A stretch of DNA of 46,336 bases from Sporolactobacillus sp. THM7-4. Its GTDB lineage: Bacteria > Bacillota > Bacilli > Bacillales > Sporolactobacillaceae. Position numbers and translations under genes: made by a program. The notes under the pieces are model-generated. The model saw only the letters and a program-made list of their open reading frames with translations, did not search any database and was not told the DNA's origin. The DNA is taken from contig NZ_SEMD01000022.1 in the NCBI RefSeq assembly GCF_004153165.1, forward strand, positions 1 to 46,336, in the 5' to 3' direction. This document shows, one piece after another, positions 8,125 to 16,857 of the stretch (its first letter is position 1; every line of letters starts with the position of its first letter).

Positions 8125-9738
8125 TTAACCTAAGCCGGCGGCATTTTTGTTTTCAGTCGTGATCGTTTCCTCCACTTCGTCAGAGACATCATCAAAAATA
8201 GCTTTTGGTAAGCAAGTATAGGTTCCCAAATAATAGGATACCAGTGAAATAAGAGCAACAGCGAGAAAATCCCATGGTGCCTGCAGGATCCCTGTTCCGC
8301 CGAAAGTTCCAAAGTAAGAGACAATCATGGTCGCGACATAATAAAAGATGAGCCATGCGGAAGACTTGACTTGCTGCATCATGGAAACTTCATCGGTCGG
8401 GACTACTTTTTTACATAACAGATAGATCGCGAACATCACAATTTGTGAACCGAGCAGCCAGGAAATGGTTCCCCAGCCTGACCAATAGACAATCAGTGAC
8501 GCAATGATGAAGGCCAGCGGGCCAATGACAGACATGCCTTTTAAATGAAACGGACGTGGCAAATCCGGTGCATTTCTTCTGAGTGCTGCAGCAGATATTG
8601 GCGCGATCGCATAACTTAGAATCAGCGCAGCAGAAACGACACTGATTAGAGCTTCCCAGGAAGGAAAAGGCAGTGTCCAAAAGATCGATAGGATAAAAGA
8701 AAGCCATAGAGCCGGGCGGGGAACACCGGATTTTTTATCTATTTTTGAAAAAATCTTGAACAGTGTCCCACTTTTTGCCCATCCGTATACGACGCGTGAT
8801 GACGCTGACAGAAAGATATTCCCTGTACCGGTTGGAGAAATAATGGCATCCATGATAATAAACAAAGTGAGCCAGGCAAAACCCAGTTTGATTGCGATAT
8901 CCCGGAACGGAAGACTGAACTGACTTGAAATTCCAGCCCATCCTGATGAAAGCGTGTTTGTCGGGATACCCCCAATAAAAGCGATCTGGAGAAATAAATA
9001 AATGATTGTAGCCAAAACCGCTGATAGGATCAGTGCTATAGGGATCGTTTTTTGAGGGTTCTTCACCTCACTTGCGATGGAGACAATTGGCGTCAGACCA
9101 AGGTAAGCAAAGATGACGCCTCCTACGGAAATTGCCGACTGGACTCCGGAAAATCCAAACGGTGCAAATCCCCCAACCGTGAAATTATTCCATTTCATTT
9201 GTGACAATAAAACAACGATTGTAAGCAATGGAACAATGAATTTAAAAAGGGTAATAATGGTGTTGGATCTTGCAAAGATTTTGACACTCCAGTAGTTTAA
9301 AGTGAAGAATAAAGTGAGCAAAATAAATTGGAACAGCCATCCCTGAACAGTGGGCAGAGTGGATCCTTTTTGAGTAAGGAAAGGGATCCATGAAGCTGCA
9401 TATTGGCGGGCGGCTTCAACTTCAATGGCAACGAGGCTTGAATTGGCGATTAGCGTGATCGATCCGATAAGGTATCCCATGATGGGTCCATGAGAATAGA
9501 CAGGAAAACGAACGACGGCCCCTCCCCGTGGCAGGGAAGCACCAAGTTCTGAAAAAACTAATCCTAATAAAAGAATGGCAAAGCCGCCGACAACCCACGA
9601 TATAATACCGGCCGGACCTGCAATTGAAGCGACATGGCTGGAAGCGAAAAGCCATCCTGAACCGAACATCGAACCAAATCCAATAAAAGTAAGGTCGGAC
9701 AATGAAAGTTGCCGTTTAAATTTTCCTTGATTGATCAA
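8125..9738 (-). CDS. APC-family amino acid/proton symporter, YveA (aspartate) type
   Basis: Cytoplasmic-membrane permease of 537 residues with about 12-14 hydrophobic helices. The N-terminal segment LSLSDLTFIGFGSMFGSGWL carries the APC helix-1 unwound Gly motif, and the following SHVASIAGPAGIISWVVGGF and RFPVYSHGPIMGYL segments closely match my recollection of Bacillus YveA, an aspartate-proton symporter. The start is a TTG at 9738 with AGAGGTG seven bases upstream; no ATG alternative keeps the family N-terminus. The C-terminus is hydrophilic and acidic (DDVSDEVEETIT). It is monocistronic between the DUF2294-like gene and the prd operon. Substrate (aspartate or another amino acid) is inferred from family resemblance. 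Confidence 0.85.
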   Translation of the reverse strand: MINQGKFKRQLSLSDLTFIGFGSMFGSGWLFASSHVASIAGPAGIISWVVGGFAILLLGLVFSELGASLPRGGAVVRFPVYSHGPIMGYLIGSITLIANSSLVAIEVEAARQYAASWIPFLTQKGSTLPTVQGWLFQFILLTLFFTLNYWSVKIFARSNTIITLFKFIVPLLTIVVLLSQMKWNNFTVGGFAPFGFSGVQSAISVGGVIFAYLGLTPIVSIASEVKNPQKTIPIALILSAVLATIIYLFLQIAFIGGIPTNTLSSGWAGISSQFSLPFRDIAIKLGFAWLTLFIIMDAIISPTGTGNIFLSASSRVVYGWAKSGTLFKIFSKIDKKSGVPRPALWLSFILSIFWTLPFPSWEALISVVSAALILSYAIAPISAAALRRNAPDLPRPFHLKGMSVIGPLAFIIASLIVYWSGWGTISWLLGSQIVMFAIYLLCKKVVPTDEVSMMQQVKSSAWLIFYYVATMIVSYFGTFGGTGILQAPWDFLAVALISLVSYYLGTYTCLPKAIFDDVSDEVEETITTENKNAAGLG

Positions 9739-10110
9739 TAGATTTCACCTCTTGATATTTTCGCAGAATTAAAGGCTGAGGGAAGTGGGCTTTAACACGA
9801 TCATTAAAAAAACGATTTATCCTGGTAAATAAGGTATTAGAGAAAGCGGCGATGATCGGATCGATATGAACCGGTGTCGGTGACGGCTGTTTTGATGCAC
9901 TAAGTAGTCCTATTAACCTTGATCATTCCTCGCGTTATTAAGGTGTTTCGCGATAGCTGTTTTGATGTACAAAGTGATCGCTTGTCTTCCATAAGAATGA
10001 ATCAGGAGAATAGAATGTCTTCTTTCCCCTTATCATCGTCTTTCAACAGTCATAAAACAATAGCAAAATCAATTTAAATGTAAAAAATAGTCCGACACTT
10101 TTAAAAGAAT
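9739..10110. other. Intergenic region with an imperfect direct repeat
   Basis: No gene is supported. The region should hold the symporter promoter, but I could not place one confidently. A short imperfect direct repeat built on GCTGTTTTGATG (about 9887 and 9956), each followed by an A/T-rich AAGTAGT/AAGTGAT, is present about 70 bp apart; meaning unknown. Confidence 0.4.
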
Positions 10111-10138
10111 AAGTACAATCAAGAGATTGTACTTTTTT
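10111..10138. terminator. Bidirectional terminator at the end of the prd operon
   Basis: Perfect 10-bp stem AAGTACAATC/GATTGTACTT with a 4-nt loop. TTTTTTAA follows on the plus strand and TATTCTTTT on the minus strand. It lies about 125 bp beyond the aminotransferase stop and probably ends the prd transcript. Confidence 0.65.
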
Positions 10139-10262
10139 AATCAGGTTCTGTTAAAACTTATCTGTTATTTTTCATTCGATTGACTCGCTTGCTCGGGCGA
10201 CCCGCGAGGCTGATGCCCCGATCAACATTCAGACTGAAACCGGATCATGGTTCCACATCAGG

Positions 10263-11498
10263 TCAGCCTTGATAATTCATGACCTTATTTGTTACCGCGG
10301 CGGCAGAGTCTTTCAAGATTTCATAGGCTTTATCGCAATCCTCTTTTGTCGCGATCAGCGGCGGGATCAATCGAATAATGCGATCGCCGATCAGTGTGAC
10401 GAGCATTTTCCGATCAAAGCAGGCGTGCTTGACGTCTAGACCGATCGGCGAATCAAACTCCACGCCAATCATCAGGCCCTTTCCTCTGACTTCCTTCACA
10501 TGGGGAATGGTTTTCAGTTTTTCAACGAAATAGCTGCCTACGCTCTTTGCGTTTCCGGCCAGATCCCGATCCAGCAATTCCGTGACTTCGGCGTACGCAG
10601 CCGCGCAACATACCGGATTACCGCCAAATGTTGTTCCGTGCGACCCCATTGTGAATGCCCTGGAAACTTCTTCGGTGGCGCAGATTGCAGAAATCGGCAT
10701 TCCGCCGCCCAGTGCTTTTGCCATCGAAATAATATCTGGTTTAATCCCGTATTCCATGAAGGCCATGATGTTTCCGCTGCGGCACCATCCGCACTGTACT
10801 TCATCCAAAAGAAGTAAGAGCCCTTTTTCTTTGCACAAGTCAACAATTCCTTGCATGAATTCTGGAGTAGCGGGATTTACTCCGCCTTCACCCTGTATCG
10901 GTTCAAGCATGATGGCAATCGTATCGTCGGTAACCTTTGCCCGAAAATCCTCGAGGTTATTGAACTCTGCATAGCTGAAACCGGGAACCATCGGCTTAAA
11001 TCCGGCCTGACAGGCGTTATCGGGCTGACCGGTGGCGGACATCGCTCCATAGGTTCGTCCGTGGAAGCTTCCTTTTGCCGTGATGATATGATACTTGTTC
11101 GGTCCGTACTTTTCCACGCCGTACTTCCGGGCCATTTTGATCATCGCTTCATTCGCTTCTGTTCCCGTACTTTGGAAAAAGATTTTATCCATCTGCACGG
11201 TTTTACAGATCAATTCTGCGAGCAGCGCCTGAGGTATCGTATAGGGATAATTGAACGTATGCATAATGTCGCCGACCTGATCGCGCACAGCTTCTACAAC
11301 TTTTTCGTTGCAGTTACCTGCACTATTGACGGCGATCCCTCCATAAAAATCCAGATACCCGGTGTCGTTCTCGTCATAAAGATACATTCCCTTTGCGCGC
11401 TGAGCGACAAAATCATAACGTTCGTACGTTTCGATCATATACTTTTTGGTCAGAGCCTTGATTTCGTCAGCCGTTTTATGGACATCTGTCAGTTTCAT
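10263..11498 (-). CDS. Class III PLP aminotransferase (ArgD/RocD-like)
   Basis: A 411-residue fold-type I aminotransferase of the acetylornithine/ornithine/4-aminobutyrate group. Visible are FFQSTGTEANEAMIKMARKY (PLP phosphate-binding Gly-Thr), GSFHGRTYGAM, LEPIQGEGGVNP, LLLDEVQCGWCRSG (Asp-Glu-Val-Gln) and SMAKALGGGMPISA with the PLP-binding Lys. A strong AAAGGA precedes the ATG. It follows prdB by 75 bp on the same strand and ends before a terminator, so it is likely the last gene of the prd operon. An ornithine delta-aminotransferase role would make pyrroline-5-carboxylate and so connect ornithine to proline; this substrate is an inference from position. Other amine acceptors are possible. 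Confidence 0.85.
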   Translation of the reverse strand: MKLTDVHKTADEIKALTKKYMIETYERYDFVAQRAKGMYLYDENDTGYLDFYGGIAVNSAGNCNEKVVEAVRDQVGDIMHTFNYPYTIPQALLAELICKTVQMDKIFFQSTGTEANEAMIKMARKYGVEKYGPNKYHIITAKGSFHGRTYGAMSATGQPDNACQAGFKPMVPGFSYAEFNNLEDFRAKVTDDTIAIMLEPIQGEGGVNPATPEFMQGIVDLCKEKGLLLLLDEVQCGWCRSGNIMAFMEYGIKPDIISMAKALGGGMPISAICATEEVSRAFTMGSHGTTFGGNPVCCAAAYAEVTELLDRDLAGNAKSVGSYFVEKLKTIPHVKEVRGKGLMIGVEFDSPIGLDVKHACFDRKMLVTLIGDRIIRLIPPLIATKEDCDKAYEILKDSAAAVTNKVMNYQG

Positions 11499-11575
11499 GG
11501 CGCTTATTTCCTTCTTTCTTCAATCGATTTTTAAGCTATGCATTTAAGGGATAATCGAGGCACGAGGCGCTCATC

Positions 11576-12301
11576 TTAAACATTGTGTCTGTATTCGTAA
11601 GGCAATGTTTTCATTTGGCCGAAGGTTGTCATTTCCTCAACCTGATTCAGTGTATCTTTTAATATCGCGGTCTGCATCTCGATATTATTAGGTTCGCCGG
11701 CATTGGAGCCGATCGGAACATGCGGCGCGGTAATGCGGGGGGCACCTTGCTGCTTGGCAATCGGCGGCAGGGCGGCAATGATGATCGTCGAAATGCCGGC
11801 CGCTTCAACAGCCCGTTCGACAATTGTCGCTGATCGATGGCAGGTTCCGCAGCCGCCCGTAAATACCGCAATGTCGACGCCTTCCTCTTTCAGAATCCGG
11901 GCAATCTCCGGACCGGTTTCTTCCTTGAATTTTTGGACGTTGCCGCCACCGCCCATAAAGCCGATCAGAGTCGGTGCAACCTTGCCGATGAATCCTTCCT
12001 TTACTAATTCATGGAGCCGGTCGATCGGGAACATCGAATTAATGTCCTTGTTGACATCGCTGTTATCAAAGCCGCCATGGCTGACCATGAGTTCGGAGGA
12101 GGGGGTGTCTGACGGAATTTTGCGGAATGAATAATCCCCTGAAAGATTGAACCGTTCCTGTGATTTCAGATGTACGCCACCCGCGGTGCAGAAGGCGACG
12201 GTACACTGGTTTAATGGTTTGGTTAATTCAGTCCATACGGGAGGCGGTGTAATCGGGACATAAATTTCAGACTTCAGACCTCTTACAGTTGTTAATGGCA
12301 T
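11576..12301 (-). CDS. prdB: D-proline reductase PrdB subunit, cysteine form
   Basis: PrdB is the catalytic subunit that in clostridia uses selenocysteine to attack D-proline bound to the PrdA pyruvoyl group, giving 5-aminovalerate. This 241-residue protein shows the family segments (FCTAGGVHL, FNLSGDYSFR, VSHGGFDNSDVN, FPIDRLHELV, GFMGGGGNVQKF, GSNAGEPNN). The active-site motif reads GGCGTCHRSAT: the codon at residue 154, where clostridial PrdB carries UGA/Sec (Sec152 in C. sticklandii), is TGC, giving a CxxC pair with Cys151. So this is a selenium-independent variant. The ATG at 12301 gives the normal family length and N-terminus; the frame continues open upstream only by overlap with non-coding DNA. 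Confidence 0.92.
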   Translation of the reverse strand: MPLTTVRGLKSEIYVPITPPPVWTELTKPLNQCTVAFCTAGGVHLKSQERFNLSGDYSFRKIPSDTPSSELMVSHGGFDNSDVNKDINSMFPIDRLHELVKEGFIGKVAPTLIGFMGGGGNVQKFKEETGPEIARILKEEGVDIAVFTGGCGTCHRSATIVERAVEAAGISTIIIAALPPIAKQQGAPRITAPHVPIGSNAGEPNNIEMQTAILKDTLNQVEEMTTFGQMKTLPYEYRHNV

Positions 12302-12372
12302 AATGTTTAACCCCTTTCTGAATGAAAAAGTAAAGAACGGTAATCTGTCGTTCCTTGCATCTGAATTTTTCG

Positions 12373-12561
12373 TTAAACAACTTCGATATAACTGAGATAA
12401 ACCCGGATCTCCTGACCGACTTGCAGCGCTTTGTCCGTGATCACCGATCTTAAAGGGACTTGAATGATGCCCATGCGCCCCTTTAAAGTGACTTTGACGC
12501 CGAGATCGGTGACTTCGAGAATCTTGCCGGGCAAAAGTTTCGGGGTCAGTTCGTATTCCAT
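12373..12561 (-). CDS. Small conserved protein of prd operons (CBO2463/CBO2479-like)
   Basis: A 62-residue protein encoded between prdA and prdB, a position where clostridial prd operons also carry a small gene. The peptide (LLPGKILEVTDLGVKVTLKG, then MGIIQVPLRSVI and IRVYLSYIEVV) is beta-rich and looks like a small barrel, consistent with what I recall as the CBO2463/CBO2479 family. The ATG at 12561 suits the AAAGGATG site; the ATG four codons upstream would sit on top of it. Function is unknown; conservation of position suggests a role in assembly or expression of the reductase. Confidence 0.7.
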   Translation of the reverse strand: MEYELTPKLLPGKILEVTDLGVKVTLKGRMGIIQVPLRSVITDKALQVGQEIRVYLSYIEVV

Positions 12562-12591
12562 GAGGCGCCACATCCTTTTCCCAGGGCTTTT

Positions 12592-14307
12592 TTATTGAAT
12601 GAATTGCTCATTTGCAGTAATGACTTCCTGCGTCCATTTACGGTTTGCCGGTTCGATTGGAACGCCGGCCATTTTTGTTTTTAACATCAGCAGGGCGCGT
12701 TTCGCGTCGGACGGGCAAAGGGTACTGTCGGCAAGAATTTCGTTTTCAAAGCCGTCCTTATCCTTATTCAGTTCGATCATGGCGTCCATATATTTATTGC
12801 CGACAACAAGCTGCCCCTGATATGCACAATAGGAAGCTCCGACGACCTTGATTCCCCGGCGGCCAATCTGTTCAATGTTTTCGGCAAAATCGATATGGTT
12901 ATTACCGAACCCTTCAGTTGTGACGATCGCTCCTTCGACGTCAAGGGCTTCAGCCAGCTGGCCGAGACGGGCGGATACATAGGCCTTTTCATCATTAACC
13001 TGCGGGCTGCCGATGAAGACAACACCGACCAGATTGATTTCATCGTCTTCAGCCATTAAATTAACGAGCGGTTCGCGGAAGTAATGGCGCGTAACCTCCT
13101 TAGTAGCCGGTCCGATACAGGTCAGCGCATGGATACCGCCGTCGCGGACTTCGTTCGGGGAAAGCACGACCGGAACGTTACCGAGGTCGACATTGCGCTG
13201 TCCGCCTTTGACACCTGCGGGTTCTGTAGGGAGGAGTACATTGTCATGCATGGCGCCCTGTCCCATAATTTCTTTAACGAGGACAACGCGGGGCTTGCCG
13301 GTTTTCTTGTAGTCGTGGTATACATCCTCTTTGTCACAGGCTTCAGCCGGGGCTTTTTTCAGCGCCTCGCGGATTTCCTGTATGATGTAATCGCAGGCTT
13401 TGTGTGCTGCAAAAGGACCGCGGCGCTCCATTCCGGTATTTTCCTGAACGGTCACATTGATCCGGATCATGATATCGTCAGGATCAGGGCTGCCCGGGCG
13501 TCCAAAACGGATTTTTTCATCGAGATAACCTTCACACGATCCGAATTCATGAATCTGAACTCCTTTTTCATCCACGCCGGTCAAAATGACGACCACGCCG
13601 TGCATGACGTTGGTGGTTCCTTCTCCAAGGATCCCTTCCACTTTTGTCGCGATCGGAATAACGTCCATAATGGTGTTGGAGTAGACGTGACGCTCATCCG
13701 GACGGATAATATCCAACTGTGCATCTTTCACGAGTGGATCGGCCATCAGAGATTCTGCGCATAAACCTTCGCGAATGGTCAGCACCTTATCCTGAAAAGA
13801 CGTTTCCGCTCCGACACGAACCTCCTGAACGTTAAATTCTCTTTGCGTCAATGTCCGGATGATCCGATCTTCGGGTTCCGGTTTCGGAGCTTCCGGTAAA
13901 GTAAAGGGGAGGGCGGCAGAGTCAAAGCCGGCGGGAATTTCAATTTGTCCTTTCAGTTCATTGATACTGAAACGGATGACGGAATTTTTCGGACCGGCAG
14001 GATTGGCTGCAGGCTCAGAAGTTGTGGCCTTTTCTTTTTCTTCCGGTTTCTTTTCCACATAATGACTGACCAGTTCCGGGGTAAGCGGGGTCATGGCATC
14101 TGCGTCCTGTTCCAGAGTCGAACCCAGAACCTGACCGATTGTCAGTGAATCTTCTGAAAGAGTCAGCAAGCCGGATTCTTCCAGATCAGGGAAAATAGCC
14201 GGGTCCTCCAAATCAGACGCAGATATAACAGTGCCTTTTTTTCTTAAGCAACAGAGAACAGCGGGATCGTTGTAATGCTGGCTGGCGGTTTCAACTGTAA
14301 TGGACAT
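12592..14307 (-). CDS. prdA: D-proline reductase proprotein PrdA
   Basis: Proprotein of the pyruvoyl-containing subunit of D-proline reductase, the Stickland acceptor enzyme. In the family, self-cleavage between Thr and Cys yields a 45-kDa-type beta chain and a 23-kDa-type alpha chain whose new N-terminal Cys becomes the pyruvoyl group. The site is visible as HALTCIGPATKE, with Thr396-Cys397. Conserved stretches surround it (VLSPNEVRDGGIHAL, HYFREPLVNLM, TTEGFGNNHIDF). Residues 80-110 form a Pro/Glu/Lys-rich linker. At 571 residues it is somewhat shorter than the about 630 of clostridial PrdA. The ATG at 14307 lies seven bases after AAAGGAG; the ATG two codons upstream would be too close. The order prdF-prdC-prdA-small gene-prdB implies one operon. 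Confidence 0.95.
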   Translation of the reverse strand: MSITVETASQHYNDPAVLCCLRKKGTVISASDLEDPAIFPDLEESGLLTLSEDSLTIGQVLGSTLEQDADAMTPLTPELVSHYVEKKPEEKEKATTSEPAANPAGPKNSVIRFSINELKGQIEIPAGFDSAALPFTLPEAPKPEPEDRIIRTLTQREFNVQEVRVGAETSFQDKVLTIREGLCAESLMADPLVKDAQLDIIRPDERHVYSNTIMDVIPIATKVEGILGEGTTNVMHGVVVILTGVDEKGVQIHEFGSCEGYLDEKIRFGRPGSPDPDDIMIRINVTVQENTGMERRGPFAAHKACDYIIQEIREALKKAPAEACDKEDVYHDYKKTGKPRVVLVKEIMGQGAMHDNVLLPTEPAGVKGGQRNVDLGNVPVVLSPNEVRDGGIHALTCIGPATKEVTRHYFREPLVNLMAEDDEINLVGVVFIGSPQVNDEKAYVSARLGQLAEALDVEGAIVTTEGFGNNHIDFAENIEQIGRRGIKVVGASYCAYQGQLVVGNKYMDAMIELNKDKDGFENEILADSTLCPSDAKRALLMLKTKMAGVPIEPANRKWTQEVITANEQFIQ

Positions 14308-14347
14308 TTGCATTCTCCTTTATGAATGAAATAAATGAATAAGTGCG

Positions 14348-15649
14348 TCAAATCGACGGCTGCTTTTTTTGCAGCTTTCGGATCAGATGAAGATCCATGG
14401 CACGCATCGCACTGTCTGTGACGTGGTGCACAGGCATGTGAAGTTTCGGTGCAAGTGACATCACGGTGTTGCTGCAGTCACTGCAGTTGCCGATTAACAG
14501 GGCGCGTGCCCCGGCTTTTCTCAGGCGCAGCACCCGGTCGGCCTGACCGGGACAGACGCCGGGATTCTGGCATTTCAGACCACCTCGAGCCCAAACCGCA
14601 TGTTTGCATCGCTCAACGCCGGCGACGTCTGCGCCCATTTTTTTTGCGATCTCGCGCATGCGGGTCTCGCTCGCGCTGCAGGCGCAGACGAGTAATCCAA
14701 GCGGCAACTTTTCCGGAAGAAAAGGCATCGTGACGATGATACCGCCTGTAGTTTTAGTGATGACGTCATCAGGAGTTACGCTGTGACCCATAAAAGGTCC
14801 GTCCATGATGATTTCCCCATAGTCTCCGTCAATGCCGCCGGCTTCTTCGATCAAATCGCCGACCCGCGCACCGATCGGCACATCCATTAGCGTGAGTGCC
14901 TTCGGTCCGCCATGAAGTTTTCCGGCAACGGTCAGATTTTTTGAGATGACCGGGCGGCCGAGTTCGACGGCCTGCGTGACGCGGGACAGGGTTTCCGTAT
15001 TGATGACAATTGTATTCGCGGTGATGGCCCGCTCTTCCGGAGGGACCAGAATGCCAAGAATATCACGGATCAGTGCCCGTTCCTCTCCCGCCGGGTACAA
15101 GTCCTCGACGGGGAAAACGGAAACACGGTCGTCATCGATCACATTTTTTAAAAGTGAAATAGCTTTGTGATGTTTATGTTTGATGGCGATCACACCGCGC
15201 GCGGCGTGAACAGCTTCCATTGCGTAAACCAGACCCCGATAAATTTCTGCCGGATCGGCTTCAATCTGAGCCACATTATGGTTCAGAATCGGCTCGCATT
15301 CTGCGGCGTTCGCAATGACGGTTCCTCCGGTAATATCCTGACTCAGCTTTATTCCGGTTGGAAATCCGGCGCCGCCCATACCGACAATTCCTGCCGCGCG
15401 GATCCGCTCTTTGAGGTCTCCTGAAGGCAGTTGCTCATAAGAGTCTCTGTCCGGTTTTTCCCCCCGGATGACGATAAACTCGCGGGTCACCTGAGTCACC
15501 GTTCCGGAAACACTGGCGTGTAAATCTGGTTCCGGGCCATCCGCTAACGCAATGCGGGCGCCTCTTCGGACTGAATCGCCTTCCTGGACACAGGGAATGT
15601 CCGGTTTTCCAATATGCTGTTTCAAGAGAAGTTTATAATCACCGCTCAA
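14348..15649 (-). CDS. prdC: PrdC, RnfC-like electron-transfer protein of proline reductase
   Basis: PrdC is thought to pass electrons from NADH to D-proline reductase. The protein has the RnfC/NqrA-like core: a biotinyl-like N-terminus (IPCVQEGDSVRRGARIALAD), the Gly-rich FMN/NADH site GIVGMGGAGFPTGIKLS, NAAECEPIL, GEERALIRDI and TLMDVPIGARVGDLI, followed by a Cys-rich C-terminal domain (VCACSASE, CQNPGVCPGQ, GNCSDCSN). Clostridial PrdC is reported as a selenoprotein; no in-frame TGA is found here, only Cys codons. I chose the TTG at 15649, preceded by GGGGAGGAG, inside the last codons of prdF (11-bp overlap), implying translational coupling. ATG codons farther upstream have no site and overlap prdF more. 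Confidence 0.88.
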   Translation of the reverse strand: MSGDYKLLLKQHIGKPDIPCVQEGDSVRRGARIALADGPEPDLHASVSGTVTQVTREFIVIRGEKPDRDSYEQLPSGDLKERIRAAGIVGMGGAGFPTGIKLSQDITGGTVIANAAECEPILNHNVAQIEADPAEIYRGLVYAMEAVHAARGVIAIKHKHHKAISLLKNVIDDDRVSVFPVEDLYPAGEERALIRDILGILVPPEERAITANTIVINTETLSRVTQAVELGRPVISKNLTVAGKLHGGPKALTLMDVPIGARVGDLIEEAGGIDGDYGEIIMDGPFMGHSVTPDDVITKTTGGIIVTMPFLPEKLPLGLLVCACSASETRMREIAKKMGADVAGVERCKHAVWARGGLKCQNPGVCPGQADRVLRLRKAGARALLIGNCSDCSNTVMSLAPKLHMPVHHVTDSAMRAMDLHLIRKLQKKQPSI

Positions 15650-16670
15650 CGACGCTCCTCCCCTCATATCCATCTGCCAGAGTAAATCCGTATTCAAACG
15701 GATCCTCATCATCAAACAGGAATCTGTTCTCGCCGGTTATATAAGCGCGCCCGGTGATCTCCGGTATGACAGCCGGATAGTCTCCAACACGGGTGTTCTT
15801 CAAAGCTTTGCCGATAAATTGGGTGCCCGTAATGCTTTCCGAGATAAAAGGCTCACCAGGCATCAATTCTTTTCTCGCGCAAAGTGTGGCAATTTTGGCG
15901 CTGGTTCCGGTTCCGCAGGGGGATCGATCCACCTGGTTGTCGCCAAATACGACGACGTTTCGCATCGCGCCCGGTTTATTCTCGTAAAACTCCACAAGAT
16001 CGACCGAGTGAATGTCGGGAAGAAGCGGGTGCTGAATCTGGACTTGTTCGTTAACTGCTTTGCGAATGGCAGCGCCCGCCTCCATTAACCGATTCAGATA
16101 TTTAGGATGGAGCGGAATACCGATGCTCCGGACATTGACAAGAGCAAAAAAGTTTCCACCAAAGGCGATGTCCAGCTGAATCTCTCCTGTTTCAGGAATC
16201 TGAATGTTCATATCTTTACGATACAGAAAAGAAGGAACATTGACGATGCTGGTTTCTTTTACTCGACCCTGTTCCACTTTTACCCGGGTATGGATCAATC
16301 CGGCTGGCGCTTCAAGCGTCACCTCTGTATACGGTTCGGTGACCGGCACTAATCCGCGGGCAACAGCTGTCGTAGCAACACCGATGGAGCCGTGGCCGCA
16401 CATGTTCAGATAGCCGCCACTGTCCATGAACACAACGCCCAGATCCGCTTCACTGCGAGTCGGGTTCATAATGATGGCACCAAACATATTCTTATGTCCG
16501 CGCGGCTCGTCAATAACAGCGCGACGGAGATAGTCGTAATCTCTTTGCAGATTTAATTTCTTTTCCATCATTGAAGCACCGTCTACTTCAGGGAAGCCGT
16601 CGACGATGATTCGGGTCGGCTCACCTAATGTATGGGAATCAATCGCAAACAAATTTTTACAACTCGGCAT
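15639..16670 (-). CDS. prdF: Proline racemase
   Basis: Converts L-proline to D-proline, the substrate of PrdAB. The 343-residue protein has both catalytic cysteines of the proline racemase fold: GGYLNMCGHGSIG (first Cys) and VDRSPCGTGTSAK (second Cys), with the N-terminal IDSHTLGEPTRII. Two Cys rather than Ser/Cys or Thr/Cys exclude dehydratase forms; 4-hydroxyproline epimerase remains possible by fold, but the prd context favours racemase. The ATG at 16670 follows AAAGGAGG by seven bases. It is the first gene behind the sigma-54 promoter and overlaps prdC by 11 bp. Confidence 0.92.
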   Translation of the reverse strand: MPSCKNLFAIDSHTLGEPTRIIVDGFPEVDGASMMEKKLNLQRDYDYLRRAVIDEPRGHKNMFGAIIMNPTRSEADLGVVFMDSGGYLNMCGHGSIGVATTAVARGLVPVTEPYTEVTLEAPAGLIHTRVKVEQGRVKETSIVNVPSFLYRKDMNIQIPETGEIQLDIAFGGNFFALVNVRSIGIPLHPKYLNRLMEAGAAIRKAVNEQVQIQHPLLPDIHSVDLVEFYENKPGAMRNVVVFGDNQVDRSPCGTGTSAKIATLCARKELMPGEPFISESITGTQFIGKALKNTRVGDYPAVIPEITGRAYITGENRFLFDDEDPFEYGFTLADGYEGRSVVER

Positions 16671-16747
16671 CAGGCATCCTCCTTTCTTAACGGAATAGGA
16701 TCTTTCATTTTTATATAGAGCTGAGTAAGCAGGCTCATTTTTATACT

Positions 16748-16763
16748 TGCAAGAAATGTGCCA
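16748..16763 (-). promoter_or_regulatory. Sigma-54 promoter of the prd operon
   Basis: Minus strand reads TGGCACATTTCTTGCA, a consensus -24/-12 element (TGGCAC, five bases, TTGCA). Predicted transcription start near 16737, about 67 nt before prdF. This matches the presence of a PrdR-type enhancer-binding activator in the same region. Confidence 0.92.
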
Positions 16764-16827
16764 AAATAATTTTCTTAATAAAGAGGCTGAATTGTATAAA
16801 AAATGGGAAAACGAGTGTTTCAATTAT

Positions 16828-16839
16828 TGAACATGTTCA
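16828..16839. promoter_or_regulatory. Palindrome upstream of the sigma-54 promoter (candidate PrdR site)
   Basis: TGAACATGTTCA is a perfect 12-bp palindrome about 65 bp upstream of the -24 element, a usual distance for an upstream activator site. The PrdR binding sequence is not known to me, so assignment is by position and symmetry. Confidence 0.45.
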
Positions 16840-16857
16840 GAAAAATTGTCACTTTGG

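Noticed and set aside
10170-10230. GC-rich hairpin (TCGGGGC...GCCCGA) after the aminotransferase
   Set aside because: No T-run on either strand and poor pairing; the clear terminator is at 10111-10138.
10851-11534. 227-codon open frame on the plus strand
   Set aside because: It lies wholly opposite the aminotransferase, whose motifs and ribosome binding site are clear.
13084-13764. 226-codon open frame on the plus strand
   Set aside because: Antisense shadow of prdA, caused by its codon bias; no start signals.
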